DNA of 64,000 bases from Chryseobacterium sp. ERMR1:04 (lineage in GTDB: Bacteria; Bacteroidota; Bacteroidia; Flavobacteriales; Weeksellaceae), in contig NZ_LIRF01000003.1 of the NCBI RefSeq assembly GCF_001297705.1, positions 186,001 through 250,000 of the forward strand. The letters run 5' to 3'. The translations under genes and the position numbers were made by a program. A model generated the notes under the pieces. That model had not been told where the DNA came from. It ran no database searches and saw nothing but the letters and a program-made list of their open reading frames with translations. Of the stretch, positions 49,807-59,304 are shown in pieces (positions within the stretch are counted from its first letter, which is position 1; every line of letters starts with the position of its first letter).

Positions 49807-50811
49807 ATGAAAGAATTTTCTAAAGAGGTATACCTGAAGTGGTATGAAGATATGACAATGTGGAGAAGGTTTGAAGACAAATGCCGTTCTCTTTATTTAA
49901 AACAAAAAATCAGAGGTTTTTTACATTTGTATAATGGACAGGAGGCTATACCTGCTGGTTTCACGCATGCAATGGATTTAACTAAAGATAGTATGATCAC
50001 TGCTTACAGATGTCACATCCATCCAATGGCAATGGGAGTAGACCCTAAGAGAATCATGGCAGAACTTTGTGGTAAAGCTACAGGTACGTCAGGAGGTATG
50101 GGAGGTTCTATGCACATTTTTAGTAAAGAACACCGTTTTTATGGTGGACACGGTATTGTAGGAGGTCAAATTCCTTTAGGTGCTGGTATTGCTTTCGCGG
50201 ATAAGTTTTTTGACAGAAAAGCGGTGAATATCTGTTTCTTCGGAGATGGGGCAGCAAGACAGGGATCATTACATGAAACGTTTAACATGGCGATGAACTG
50301 GAAACTTCCGGTAGTATTCGTTGTAGAAAACAACCAGTATGCAATGGGAACTTCTGTTAAAAGAACAGCTAACCACGAAGATATCTATAAATTAGGTTTA
50401 GGATACGAAATGCCTTGTCTTCCTGTAGATGCAATGGACCCTGTAAAAGTAGCTGAAGCTGCTTACGAGGCTATTGAAAGAGCAAGAAGAGGTGACGGAC
50501 CAACTTTCATCGAAGCAAGAACTTACCGTTACAGAGGTCACTCTATGTCTGACGCTGAGCCTTATAGATCTAAGGATGAAGTGGCAATTCATAAAAATGA
50601 TGACCCTATCGAATTGGTAAGATCAAGAATTTTAGCTAACAATTGGGCTACTGAACAAGAATTGGAAGTAATCGATAATAAATCAAGAGATTTTGTTGAT
50701 GAGTGTATCGAGTTCATGGAAAATTCTCCATACCCGGATGTTGATAAAGTATATGAGTATGTTTATTCTCAGGAAAACTATCCATTCTTAGATAAATTTG
50801 AAAATCAATAA
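49807..50811 (+). CDS. pdhA: Pyruvate dehydrogenase E1 component, alpha subunit
   Basis: The 334-residue protein is the alpha subunit of the heterotetrameric E1, which decarboxylates pyruvate with thiamine diphosphate and passes acetyl to lipoyl-E2. The ThDP motif runs from FFGDGAARQGSLHETFNMA to VVFVVENNQYAMGTS. The phosphorylation-loop-like YRGHSMSDAEPYRS is intact, as is MGGSMHIFSKEHRFYGGHG. Its partner E2 gene is 93 bp downstream on the same strand. The E1 beta gene is not in this window. Confidence 0.96.
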   Translation: MKEFSKEVYLKWYEDMTMWRRFEDKCRSLYLKQKIRGFLHLYNGQEAIPAGFTHAMDLTKDSMITAYRCHIHPMAMGVDPKRIMAELCGKATGTSGGMGGSMHIFSKEHRFYGGHGIVGGQIPLGAGIAFADKFFDRKAVNICFFGDGAARQGSLHETFNMAMNWKLPVVFVVENNQYAMGTSVKRTANHEDIYKLGLGYEMPCLPVDAMDPVKVAEAAYEAIERARRGDGPTFIEARTYRYRGHSMSDAEPYRSKDEVAIHKNDDPIELVRSRILANNWATEQELEVIDNKSRDFVDECIEFMENSPYPDVDKVYEYVYSQENYPFLDKFENQ

Positions 50812-50904
50812 TAATTTGCTGATAGGATGATATGGTGTGTTATTTTTTAACTTTCACTTTTATTATCATCACTTCATCACATTAACAAATTAATAAATTA
50901 AATT

Positions 50905-52524
50905 ATGGCAGAAGTTATTACAATGCCGCGTCTTTCCGACACTATGACGGAAGGTAAAGTGGCGAAATGGCATAAAAAAGTAGGAGATACAGTAAAAGAA
51001 GGAGATATTTTAGCTGAAATTGAAACAGATAAAGCTGTTCAGGATTTCGAATCTGAATTAAATGGTACTCTTCTATACGTTGGTGTGGAAGAAGGAAATG
51101 CTGCTGCTGTAGATTCTGTTTTGGCTATTATTGGTAATGCAGGAGAAGATATTTCAGGATTAACGGGCGGAGCTGCTGCTTCTGCTGCCGGAGGTTCTGA
51201 AGAGAAAAAATCTGAAGAAGAAGCAAAAACAGAAAATAATTCTACAAGCGTAGAGCAAACTTCTGCGGAAGTTCCTGCGGGAGTAGAAGTAATTACAATG
51301 CCAAGACTTTCTGATACAATGACAGAAGGTAAAGTAGCTAAATGGCACAAAAATGTTGGTGATACAGTAAAAGAAGGTGATCTTCTTGCTGAAATCGAAA
51401 CAGATAAAGCGGTTCAGGATTTCGAATCTGAATTCAATGGAATATTATTGAAGCAAGGTGTTGAAGAAGGTGGTGCTGCTCCTGTAGATTCAGTATTGGC
51501 TATTATTGGCCCTGAAGGAACTGATGTTTCTGGCGTTGGTGCTGCAAAACCTGCTGCTCAATCTTCAGAAAAACCTGCAGAACAAAAAGCGGAAGCTAAG
51601 ACTGAAGAAAAACCTGCTGCTGAGGCGGTAAGTGCTTCATCTACCGACAGAGTTGCAATTTCTCCTTTGGCTAAAAAAATGGCTCAGGATAAAGGAGTTG
51701 ACATTCACGGTATTCAGGGTTCTGGAGAAAACGGAAGAATCGTTAAAAAAGATATTGAAAATTATCAGCCATCTCAGGCAAAACCAGCTGCTTCTGCGCC
51801 GACTGCAAGTTCGGCTGCTCAGGTTGCATTGAGTTTTGTACAAGGAGAAGATACAGAGACTCCAAACTCTCAGGTAAGAAATATTATTGCAAAACGTCTT
51901 GCTGAAAGTAAATTCTCTGCTCCTCATTATTACCTGATGGTAGAGATTAATATGGATAAAGCAATTGAGGCTAGAAAAGAAATCAATTCTTTACCAGATA
52001 CTAAAATCTCTTTCAATGATATGATTATTAAAGCGACTGCAGTTGCTTTGAGAAAACATCCACAAGTTAATTCTAGCTGGGCTGGAGATAAAGTGATCCA
52101 CAGAGGAAATATCAACGTTGGTGTAGCGGTAGCTATTCCTGACGGATTGGTAGTTCCTGTTCTTAAAAACACAGATCAGATGACGTATACACAGATTTCT
52201 GCTGGTGTTAAGGATATGGCTGGAAGAGCTAAATCTAAAGGTCTAAAGGCAAACGAAATGGAAGGTTCTACTTTCTCTGTTTCTAACTTAGGAATGTTCG
52301 GAATTGAAACATTTACAAGTATCATTAATCAACCTAACTCTGCAATCCTTTCAGTAGGAGCAATCATCGAGAAGCCAATTGTAAAAAATGGTCAGATCGT
52401 AGTGGGGAATATCATGAAGCTTTCATTAGCTTGTGACCACAGAGTGGTAGACGGTGCTACAGGTGCTCAGTTCTTACAAACATTAAAAACATATCTAGAA
52501 AGTCCTTTAACTTTGTTACTGTAA
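50905..52524 (+). CDS. Pyruvate dehydrogenase E2 (dihydrolipoamide acetyltransferase), two lipoyl domains
   Basis: The 539-residue E2 has two N-terminal lipoyl domains with lipoyl lysines Lys43 and Lys168, both in EIETDKAVQDFESE. Ala/Glu/Lys-rich flexible linkers follow each. The E1/E3-binding domain is near residues 245-285 (AISPLAKKMAQDKGVDIHGI, GSGENGRIVKKDIE). The catalytic acetyltransferase domain ends in LACDHRVVDGATGAQF with active His and Asp. The doubling of the lipoyl domain is recent enough that the first 50 residues of each are nearly identical. It is the downstream partner of pdhA and is closed by a terminator. Confidence 0.96.
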   Translation: MAEVITMPRLSDTMTEGKVAKWHKKVGDTVKEGDILAEIETDKAVQDFESELNGTLLYVGVEEGNAAAVDSVLAIIGNAGEDISGLTGGAAASAAGGSEEKKSEEEAKTENNSTSVEQTSAEVPAGVEVITMPRLSDTMTEGKVAKWHKNVGDTVKEGDLLAEIETDKAVQDFESEFNGILLKQGVEEGGAAPVDSVLAIIGPEGTDVSGVGAAKPAAQSSEKPAEQKAEAKTEEKPAAEAVSASSTDRVAISPLAKKMAQDKGVDIHGIQGSGENGRIVKKDIENYQPSQAKPAASAPTASSAAQVALSFVQGEDTETPNSQVRNIIAKRLAESKFSAPHYYLMVEINMDKAIEARKEINSLPDTKISFNDMIIKATAVALRKHPQVNSSWAGDKVIHRGNINVGVAVAIPDGLVVPVLKNTDQMTYTQISAGVKDMAGRAKSKGLKANEMEGSTFSVSNLGMFGIETFTSIINQPNSAILSVGAIIEKPIVKNGQIVVGNIMKLSLACDHRVVDGATGAQFLQTLKTYLESPLTLLL

Positions 52525-52546
52525 TCTTCTAGTATATATCATATTA

Positions 52547-52573
52547 AAACCTCTCACTTCGAGAGGTTTTTTT
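52547..52573 (+). terminator. Rho-independent terminator of the pdhA-E2 transcript
   Basis: AAACCTCTC pairs with GAGAGGTTT around a short ACTTC loop, followed by T. Confidence 0.85.
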
Positions 52574-52983
52574 GTGTTTAAAATTCACGATTTGTTTACC
52601 AGCCCGTAGATCTAGACTCTAATCTTTCATATTATAAACTTAAACCTAACAGGTTTCTAAAACCTGTTAGGTTTGTTTTAACATAAATTGGAGGAAAGAA
52701 TATCAATGATCTTTTTATATAGTATTGGAAAATAGTTTCGGAAGATTCTTGTTGAGATCCCTATAGGATGACAAAGTGGATGGTAATAATCTCTAAACAT
52801 TCGTCTTTGCTGAGTGTTAACGCCTTTGCGAATAAAAAAATAGATAGATTGAATTTCAAAAACACTTGCGAACCTTACGTTTGAAATTTAAATTAAAAAA
52901 AAATGATAAACGAAGTCAATTAACCATTCACAATTCACCTTGAATTTCTCTCATATTTCAAATCAAATCACTATTTTTGACTC
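52574..52983. other. Repeat-bearing gene-free region
   Basis: About 410 bp before lolD. It contains the hairpin element listed at 52642 and a TTGAGATCCCTATAGGATGA segment near 52751, which matches in reverse the TCATCCTGTAAGGATCTCAA part of the 28179 repeat. No gene is seen. Confidence 0.55.
52642..52674. repeat. Palindromic hairpin repeat, third copy
   Basis: Perfect 15-bp arms AAACCTAACAGGTTT / AAACCTGTTAGGTTT with a three-base loop, the same arms as at 28094-28127. Confidence 0.85.
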
Positions 52984-53652
52984 ATGATTAAAGCAAGGAA
53001 TATCCATAAATCTTATGGGAATTTAGAAGTATTAAAAGGGGTTGATATTCATATCAAAACTGGTGAGGTTGTTTCTATTGTTGGTGAATCAGGGGCAGGG
53101 AAATCTACTTTGCTGCAGATCTTAGGAACATTGGATCTTCCTTCGAACTCTAATAAATATGATACAGAAATCTCAATAGCAGGAGAATCATTTATTAATA
53201 TGAATGATAAGCAGCTTTCTAAATTCAGAAATCAAAATATTGGTTTTGTATTTCAGTTTCATCAGTTATTGCCGGAATTTACGGCATTAGAAAATGTATT
53301 GTTGCCTACAAAAATTGCCGGAGCTAACGAAAAGGAAGCGTTGGAGAAAGCCTATGCTTTGTTTGAAGACCTAAAAATTGAACAGAGATTGCAGCATAAA
53401 CCCAACCAATTATCTGGGGGTGAAGCACAAAGAGTAGCGGTTGCCAGAGCGTTAATAAACTCTCCTAAAATTATCTTTGCAGATGAACCAACGGGTAACC
53501 TGGATTCAAAGAATGCGGATGATCTACACCGATTATTTTTTGATCTAAGAGAAAAATACAATCAGACATTTGTTATTGTAACGCACAACCCGAATCTTGC
53601 AGAAATTACGGATAGAAAATTGGTCATGAAAGACGGGATGATTATCGAGTAA
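52984..53652 (+). CDS. lolD: ABC transporter ATPase, LolD-type
   Basis: The 222-residue ATPase has Walker [10 protein letters not shown] (34-42), signature [15 protein letters not shown] and Walker [13 protein letters not shown], with the H-loop [27 protein letters not shown] is the segment typical of LolD, the ATPase of the lipoprotein-release complex LolCDE at the inner membrane, which sends lipoproteins to the outer membrane. The membrane partner gene is not adjacent. MacB-type ATPases are related and cannot be excluded wholly. Two lipoprotein genes follow on the same strand with short gaps. Confidence 0.88.
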   Translation: MIKARNIHKSYGNLEVLKGVDIHIKTGEVVSIVGESGAGKSTLLQILGTLDLPSNSNKYDTEISIAGESFINMNDKQLSKFRNQNIGFVFQFHQLLPEFTALENVLLPTKIAGANEKEALEKAYALFEDLKIEQRLQHKPNQLSGGEAQRVAVARALINSPKIIFADEPTGNLDSKNADDLHRLFFDLREKYNQTFVIVTHNPNLAEITDRKLVMKDGMIIE

Positions 53653-53663
53653 ACCTCTGCTAC

Positions 53664-54245
53664 ATGATGAAATGCTTTATTTTCCTATTTCTATTTATTA
53701 TTTCCTGTTCAAAATTTGAATCTCAGGCTGGAAATGGAATTAACGATTTACCAAAATCAAGGATTTCGGAAATTAAAAATTTTATTAAAGGGAAAAATTA
53801 CAGTCAGGATTTGGCAGTCTTCATCAATTTTAGAGTTCATTCAGGAAAGTACAGGTATTTCGTTTACAACCTGAAGAATAACAAAATTTTACAGAAAGCG
53901 ATTGTTGCCCATGGCGAAGGTTCTGTAGTTTCTCATTCAAGTAATTTACAATTCAGTAATGTAGATGGTTCTCATCAATCGTCTCTAGGAAAGTATGAGA
54001 TCCGTGAAAGTTATAACGGTAAATTTGGAAAGGCATATCGTTTAGATGGGCTTGATGAAACCAACAGCAATGCAAGATCGAGAGCGATTGTGCTTCATTC
54101 TTACGATTGTGTTTCCGATAAAGAATCAACCAGCCAGGCTTGTTTAAGTTTTGGATGTCCGATGCTTTCAAAAAATGCGTTTAATGAAACGGCAAAATAT
54201 ATTGATGAATCTAAATTGCCTATTGTTTTATACGCTTTTTATTAA
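53664..54245 (+). CDS. Murein L,D-transpeptidase catalytic domain-like lipoprotein
   Basis: The 193-residue protein starts with a signal peptide and lipobox (LFLFIISCSKFES). It belongs to the YkuD_2-type L,D-transpeptidase-like family: residues of about 85-190 contain KAIVAHGEGSVVSHSSNLQF, SSLGKYEIRESYNGKFGKAY, the histidine in AIVLHSYDCVSD and the active-site-like Cys in ACLSFGCPMLSK. It may cross-link or process peptidoglycan from a lipid anchor. It begins 11 bp after lolD and ends 11 bp before the next lipoprotein, so a three-gene transcript is likely. The start could be one Met later. Confidence 0.85.
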   Translation: MMKCFIFLFLFIISCSKFESQAGNGINDLPKSRISEIKNFIKGKNYSQDLAVFINFRVHSGKYRYFVYNLKNNKILQKAIVAHGEGSVVSHSSNLQFSNVDGSHQSSLGKYEIRESYNGKFGKAYRLDGLDETNSNARSRAIVLHSYDCVSDKESTSQACLSFGCPMLSKNAFNETAKYIDESKLPIVLYAFY

Positions 54246-54256
54246 AACTAATTTCA

Positions 54257-55021
54257 ATGAAAAATATTTTTATCCTTGCTTCCGCTTTAGTTACAATGGT
54301 ATCATGTGGAAAAAAAGAAGTTCAGAAAGAAAATCTATCACTAAATCTTGACAAAGGTTTTGAGCAGACTTTAATTTATTCTACATCTACAGATGGAAAT
54401 GATAATGGAGGCATGAATGATGCTACAGAAGTAAAATACAAAGTAGATTCTGTAGATAAAGAATCTAATTATTACATTACAGGTGAGATTTTAAGAATGA
54501 CATATAATCAAAAAATGTTTGGTGAAGAAATTCATTTTGATTCTAGAGAAACTACCGGTTCAGACGATGAAATGGCGGCAGAGATGAGGCCGATGATTAA
54601 TAATCCTTTTACATTTAAAATTGATAAATACGGTAAGATTCTTGAAAAACAAAAGTTTACCAAAGAAACTGCAAGTGATTTAGGTGCAGATCAATACAAT
54701 ATTATTCCTTTGGTTTTTCCTCATGAAGCTATTGAAAATGGGTTTACTTGGAAAGAAGATACATCAAACCCGCTTACAAAATCTATTATGCCTGTTTCAA
54801 GTACTTACATGTACAAAGGCTCGAAAGATAACAAAATAGAAATTAAGCTTACTTCTAAAATGCAGGGAGGAGACATTATGAAGGATACAGATATTGAAGG
54901 GAAATATATCTTTGATGGTAAAACAAAAAGTTTAATTTCTGCTGAAAGAAATATGCCTGTTCAAATGGGTGGGGGAACTGCTAAGTTTACAATTACTCCT
55001 AAAATGAAAGGATTTAATTAA
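54257..55021 (+). CDS. Lipoprotein of DUF6263 type
   Basis: The 254-residue lipoprotein has lipobox MVSCGKKE. The remainder is beta-rich with a Tyr/Thr-rich pattern and internal KIDKYGKILEKQKFTKETAS and PLVFPHEAIENGFTWKEDT, which match the flavobacterial DUF6263 group. No enzymatic motif is visible. It is the third gene of the lolD-headed series. Function is unknown. Confidence 0.75.
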   Translation: MKNIFILASALVTMVSCGKKEVQKENLSLNLDKGFEQTLIYSTSTDGNDNGGMNDATEVKYKVDSVDKESNYYITGEILRMTYNQKMFGEEIHFDSRETTGSDDEMAAEMRPMINNPFTFKIDKYGKILEKQKFTKETASDLGADQYNIIPLVFPHEAIENGFTWKEDTSNPLTKSIMPVSSTYMYKGSKDNKIEIKLTSKMQGGDIMKDTDIEGKYIFDGKTKSLISAERNMPVQMGGGTAKFTITPKMKGFN

Positions 55022-55038
55022 TTATTTACACCAATATT

Positions 55039-55716
55039 ATGTCCATAAAATTCCTCGCAGAAGACGACAGACCCAGAGAAAAGTTTTTGCTTAAAGGCAA
55101 GAGCTCACTTTCTGATTCCGAGTTGCTGGCAATTATTATGGGCAGCGGAAGTAGAAATGAAACCGCGGTAGAATTAGCGCGAAAAATACTGGCTTCTGTC
55201 GATAATAATTGGCATCAGTTGAGTTTACTTTCGGTGAAAGATTTAATTAAGTTCAAAGGAATAGGAGAGGCGAAAGCCATTTCCATTGCTACAGCTTTAG
55301 AGATTGGAAAGAGGAGGGCAAGTCAGGAAATTCCTGAAAAACCTGTGATCTCCAATAGTAATGATGCCTATCAGATTCTTAAAAACCAATTGTCAGATCT
55401 CAGAACAGAAGAGTTTTGGGCTGTTTTTCTGAATCAGAGTAATAAAGTTCTGCATACTTCTCAATTAACTCAAGGAGGAATCAATCAATCGATTGTAGAT
55501 GTCAGGATTTTATTTAAAATTGCGTTGGATCATTTTTCGACCGGAATTATCATTGCTCACAACCATCCATCCGGAAATTTGAAACCCAGTAAAGAAGATA
55601 TAGATATTACACAGAAAATAAAAGAAGGCGGAGCGCTTTTAAATATCCAGCTTTTGGATCATTTAATTGTTACACAGAATTCATATTTGAGTTTCTCAGA
55701 CGAAGGATTATTATGA
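55039..55716 (+). CDS. radC: RadC-family JAB-domain protein
   Basis: The 225-residue protein has an N-terminal helix-hairpin-helix-like region (PREKFLLKGKSSLSDSELLA; KDLIKFKGIGEAKAISIA) and a C-terminal JAB/MPN domain with metal motif AHNHPSGNLKPSKEDID, following FEST-like TGIIIAHN. RadC is a conserved putative metalloprotease-fold protein whose role in DNA repair is disputed. Its final bases overlap the next gene by four (ATGA), indicating translational coupling. Confidence 0.94.
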   Translation: MSIKFLAEDDRPREKFLLKGKSSLSDSELLAIIMGSGSRNETAVELARKILASVDNNWHQLSLLSVKDLIKFKGIGEAKAISIATALEIGKRRASQEIPEKPVISNSNDAYQILKNQLSDLRTEEFWAVFLNQSNKVLHTSQLTQGGINQSIVDVRILFKIALDHFSTGIIIAHNHPSGNLKPSKEDIDITQKIKEGGALLNIQLLDHLIVTQNSYLSFSDEGLL

Positions 55717-56606
55717 TTAGAAGATTGAAATATCAAGAAATTGATTTTAAAAAATATACTGAATGTTTAGAGAATTCTGAACAACAAAAATATTCTGCAA
55801 CACTCGATTTTTTGAATGTTGTTTCCGGTAAACAATGGGAAATATTGGTTTATAATGATTATGAGGCCGTAATGCCTGTTCCTTACATGAAAAAGTTTGG
55901 ACTGAAAATCGTTATTAATCCTAAACTTTGCCAGCAGTTAGGTATTTTTTCAAAAACAGATAACATTCAGGTTAACGATCAGTTGTTAGACTTTTTTGAA
56001 AAAAAATACAATATTTGGTATTATGCTTTTAATGATACCAATCAATTCACAAAGAAATTAAAAGAAAGACAGAATTTTCTTATTTATCCCGCGGATTATA
56101 ATGAAGTAAGACAGAAATATTCTCCCAAAAGAAAACGGAAATTAAGGCTTGATGAAGAGGTTTTGCAAAACTCTGAAGTGAGAAAGGTTACGATGAATGA
56201 AGCGCTGGGTTTTATTTCTCAAAATACAATCGGGGCTAAAGATGAAAAAGATAAGCAGGAGTTTCTACAAACCTTTTCCGATTTTGAGAAAGCTCAGCAT
56301 TTGCAGCTTACTGCATTTTTTTACCATAAAACCATTATTAATATCATTGCTGTTTATTCTGATGAAAAAACACTAGCACTTTTAGGAACTTTTAATGCTA
56401 AAGAACATATAAAGCTTTCTGGTTCTTCGGTGATTATTGATCATATTATTTCAGAAAATATTCAGACTAAGACTTTTGATTTTGAAGGAAGTGATGTTCC
56501 TGCTATAGAAGAGTTTTTCAGGGGTTTCAGACCGGAATTAAAAATGTATCCTACTACATTTAATTCTAAAAAAGAACTTTTAAAGAAAGTTTTAAAAATC
56601 AGATAA
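55713..56606 (+). CDS. Conserved protein, FemAB/GNAT-like fold
   Basis: The 297-residue cytosolic protein has no signal peptide. The C-terminal FDFEGSDVPAIEEFFRGFRP followed by ELKMYPT is the signature of FemAB-like and GNAT-6-type acetyl- or aminoacyl-transferases found next to radC or cell-wall genes in flavobacteria. The N-terminal half (MIRRLKYQEIDFKKYTECLE) is typical too. Acceptor and donor are unknown. It overlaps radC by four bases. Confidence 0.75.
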   Translation: MIRRLKYQEIDFKKYTECLENSEQQKYSATLDFLNVVSGKQWEILVYNDYEAVMPVPYMKKFGLKIVINPKLCQQLGIFSKTDNIQVNDQLLDFFEKKYNIWYYAFNDTNQFTKKLKERQNFLIYPADYNEVRQKYSPKRKRKLRLDEEVLQNSEVRKVTMNEALGFISQNTIGAKDEKDKQEFLQTFSDFEKAQHLQLTAFFYHKTIINIIAVYSDEKTLALLGTFNAKEHIKLSGSSVIIDHIISENIQTKTFDFEGSDVPAIEEFFRGFRPELKMYPTTFNSKKELLKKVLKIR

Positions 56607-56653
56607 TTTTATCCATCATCATTCAAAATACTTTTATTGGTACTCTAAATTAT

Positions 56654-56661
56654 TACTTTTG
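56654..56661 (+). promoter_or_regulatory. Bacteroidetes -7 box for the membrane protein gene
   Basis: TACTTTTG matches TAnnTTTG. The TTG start at 56659 lies inside it, so translation should begin at the ATG at 56680. Confidence 0.55.
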
Positions 56662-56679
56662 CATTTAATCCTTATTTCC

Positions 56680-57831
56680 ATGAAAAAAAATATACCTTCT
56701 ATTATATTGTCTGTTTATTTATTGGTCATGTCCTTGTATTTATACACTCACCAGTATTACAATGCAGATATAGAGGCATACATGGGATTGGTGTACAAAG
56801 CCAATTTTCCAGACATGAAAATTGAGGAAATTCATAAAAAAGTTTACACAGAATTAAAAGAGAAAAAGCCGGGAGCGGGTGAGGTAAATACTACCAGAGA
56901 AGAAGAAGCAATAGGAGATAACAGCTATTATCATGTTTTATCAGAAAATCCTAAAGTATATGAAGAAGAGCTTCAGTTATTTACCGTAAAACCTTTTTAT
57001 AATTTCATTAATTCGATCTTTTTTAAACTTGGGTTTAGTGCGTCACTATCTACGTTTCTTATTACAATTATTTCTTATGTTTTAATGGTGATCCTAATTT
57101 TTTCCTTCTTATTACAAGTCCTTAAAAATAATTATTTAGCGTTATTATTAACGATTTTAATATCTATATTTAAACCTCTTTTAGATACTTCCCGCCACGC
57201 CACGCCAGATGGTTTATCGTGTATGCTTTTACTGTTTAGTTTCTATTTTGCAGTAATGAAGCGAAATATGTTTGTGGCAACAGTATTTGGAATTTTATGT
57301 ATTCTTACAAGACCGGAATATTTTATTTTTTATAGTTTTTCATTAGCATTACTGTATATATTTAAGTCGGATTTTAGGTTTAAAACAAAAGAAATTCTTT
57401 TCTCTTTTATTTATTTTGCATTAACGTTTGGGATCATCCAATATTTCAATCAAATATCTTGGTATGTGTTGTTTATGAATCAATTTACGAAGGTTCAGCT
57501 TTATCCCATCTCAAACCCCGATTCATTTAATTTCAATGACTATTTAGCGTGTGTAAAGGGCAAACTGCTATTTGAGTTTAATACTTCGTATTTTACCTTA
57601 TTGCTCATCTTTATCATTGTTATTTTAGATTATAAACTTATCATCAACAGAAATAGAAAAAGTCTGATTTTCCTGAGTTTTTACGCTGCGATATTTGTGA
57701 CGGTATTTTTACGCTTCATCATGTTTCCAAGTCTTGTCAATAGAATGATGGTAGGCTTTTACCTATTAATAATTTTATCATTAATTGCGTATCAAAGTTC
57801 AAAAAAGCAAATATTGGATAAGACGGCGTAA
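56680..57831 (+). CDS. Polytopic membrane protein of unknown function
   Basis: The 383-residue protein starts MKKNIPSIILSVYLLVMSLY and has about ten hydrophobic segments. The first extracytoplasmic loop (about residues 25-110) contains HQYYNADIEAYMGLVYKANF with an acidic Asp-x-Glu, as in membrane glycosyltransferase-like proteins. A GT39/DUF-type membrane glycosyltransferase fold is possible, but no further catalytic motif can be placed. An upstream TTG at 56659 lies within the promoter box and is rejected. It stands alone. Confidence 0.65.
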   Translation: MKKNIPSIILSVYLLVMSLYLYTHQYYNADIEAYMGLVYKANFPDMKIEEIHKKVYTELKEKKPGAGEVNTTREEEAIGDNSYYHVLSENPKVYEEELQLFTVKPFYNFINSIFFKLGFSASLSTFLITIISYVLMVILIFSFLLQVLKNNYLALLLTILISIFKPLLDTSRHATPDGLSCMLLLFSFYFAVMKRNMFVATVFGILCILTRPEYFIFYSFSLALLYIFKSDFRFKTKEILFSFIYFALTFGIIQYFNQISWYVLFMNQFTKVQLYPISNPDSFNFNDYLACVKGKLLFEFNTSYFTLLLIFIIVILDYKLIINRNRKSLIFLSFYAAIFVTVFLRFIMFPSLVNRMMVGFYLLIILSLIAYQSSKKQILDKTA

Positions 57832-57849
57832 TAATTATAAAATTATCAT

Positions 57850-57857
57850 TATTTTTG
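57850..57857 (+). promoter_or_regulatory. Bacteroidetes -7 box for the coiled-coil-like protein gene
   Basis: TATTTTTG matches TAnnTTTG, 11 bp before the ATG at 57869. It lies downstream of an in-frame start at 57785. Confidence 0.5.
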
Positions 57858-57868
57858 TACCTCAAATT

Positions 57869-58381
57869 ATGACAAGTTTTTCAGGATACCTACCATATGC
57901 ATTTGCATTGATCATTGCGATACCTTTTTTGGTTTTGCTGAGACAGTTTGTACACACGTATATCAATCTTAAAAATCAGGAAATAAAACTTCTTTCTGTG
58001 AAATCGAATTCTGAAAATAAGACCCAGTCTTATGAAAGAATGACGCTTTTCCTGGAAAGAATGAAACCTTCCAACCTTATTCAGAGGTTTGATAAAGATC
58101 TTGCGGTACACGAATTTATTTTTCTTACAGAAAAAACAATTAATGAAGAGTTTGAATATAATTCTTCACAACAGCTTTACGTAACGAAAAATTCTTGGAA
58201 CAATATTGTTGATTCTAAAAATGCGGTGCTGGATCTGCTTCATAAAACATACGAAGGATTAAGTGGAAATGCTAATCTTGATGAGTTTAAAACCATCTTC
58301 ATCATGAATTTTATGGAAAATGAAGACTATATTGCAGCGACAATGGAAGACCTGAGAAGAGAAATTTTAATAATAGCTTAA
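57869..58381 (+). CDS. Membrane-anchored conserved flavobacterial protein of unknown function
   Basis: The 170-residue protein starts MTSFSGYLPYAFALIIAIPF, one N-terminal membrane helix (residues 7-27), followed by a soluble domain with KSNSENKTQSYERMTLFLER, SNLIQRFDKDLAVHEFIFLT and a closing EDLRREILIIA. No enzymatic motif is seen. The upstream start at 57785 is rejected because the promoter box lies after it. Its position just before ppa (19 bp) suggests co-transcription. The family is unnamed to me; a small helical cytosolic domain anchored in the membrane is all that can be said. Confidence 0.7.
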   Translation: MTSFSGYLPYAFALIIAIPFLVLLRQFVHTYINLKNQEIKLLSVKSNSENKTQSYERMTLFLERMKPSNLIQRFDKDLAVHEFIFLTEKTINEEFEYNSSQQLYVTKNSWNNIVDSKNAVLDLLHKTYEGLSGNANLDEFKTIFIMNFMENEDYIAATMEDLRREILIIA

Positions 58382-58400
58382 CTAAAAATATAAATAAATA

Positions 58401-59012
58401 ATGATTCCAAATTTTAAAGCACATCCATGGCATGGAGTTTCTGCAGGAGAAGATGCGCCAAATGTTGTTAACGTATTCGTGGAAATCGTTCCTTCAGATA
58501 CTATTAAATATGAAGTAGATAAAGAAACAGGATATTTAAAGGTAGACAGACCTCAGAAATTTTCTAATATCATTCCGGCATTATACGGGTTTGTTCCAAG
58601 AACATACTGTGATAATGAAGTAATGAAATTGGCAGTTGAAAGAGGAGCTACAGATGTATCAATGGGAGATCATGATCCGTTGGATATCTGTGTTTTGAGT
58701 TCTCACAATATTCACGGAGGTGGATTGTTTATGGAGGCTATTCCAATCGGAGGTTTCAAAATGATCGACGGAGGTGAGGCTGATGATAAAATTGTTGCAG
58801 TAATGATCGGTGATCATGCTTTTGGACATTTCAGAGATATCACTGAATTACCTGAAGCTGAAGTGAAACGATTAATGCACTATTTCTTAACATACAAAAA
58901 CTTACCGGACGAGCCTGCAAAATGCAGAATTCAGGAAGTATATGGCGCTGAGCATGCTAAGAAAGTGATCATTGCATCTCAAAAAGATTACGCAGATAAA
59001 TTTGGAGGTTAA
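58401..59012 (+). CDS. ppa: Inorganic pyrophosphatase, soluble family I
   Basis: The 203-residue enzyme hydrolyses pyrophosphate in the cytosol. The metal/substrate motif appears as MGDHDPLDICVLS (family form usually DGDPLDVLV), preceded by YEVDKETGYLKVDR and YGFVPRTYCDNE, and followed by DGGEADDKIVAVM. The His in place of Gly in DHDPLD is a variant of the group found in some Bacteroidetes. It probably shares a transcript with the small membrane-anchored gene upstream. A membrane pyrophosphatase is encoded 3.2 kb further on. Confidence 0.92.
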   Translation: MIPNFKAHPWHGVSAGEDAPNVVNVFVEIVPSDTIKYEVDKETGYLKVDRPQKFSNIIPALYGFVPRTYCDNEVMKLAVERGATDVSMGDHDPLDICVLSSHNIHGGGLFMEAIPIGGFKMIDGGEADDKIVAVMIGDHAFGHFRDITELPEAEVKRLMHYFLTYKNLPDEPAKCRIQEVYGAEHAKKVIIASQKDYADKFGG

Positions 59013-59040
59013 TCAATGATCTAACCTCATAAAAATAGGA

Positions 59041-59067
59041 AAGCAGACTGAAAAGTCTGCTTTTTTT
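59041..59067 (+). terminator. Rho-independent terminator of ppa
   Basis: AAGCAGACT pairs with AGTCTGCTT, followed by a T-run. The next 235 bp up to the convergent gene show nothing further. Confidence 0.85.
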
Positions 59068-59304
59068 ATTCCTGAACTTGTTATTTTTACTACAAAAGGT
59101 TAATGAATTATTTAAGCTCATTATGAATTGCAAACAAGAGCACATTAGTTTTTAAAAATTCTTCTGTATTGAGCAGGGTCGAAATATTATTCTTTTGAGA
59201 GCTTTTCCTTTTTATAAATTAAGCTATGATTAGATATTCATATAGCTTTTGCTGCTTTTGTGGTAAATTTTAAAAACAAATTCTCGGCCTCATATTGATA
59301 TTCT

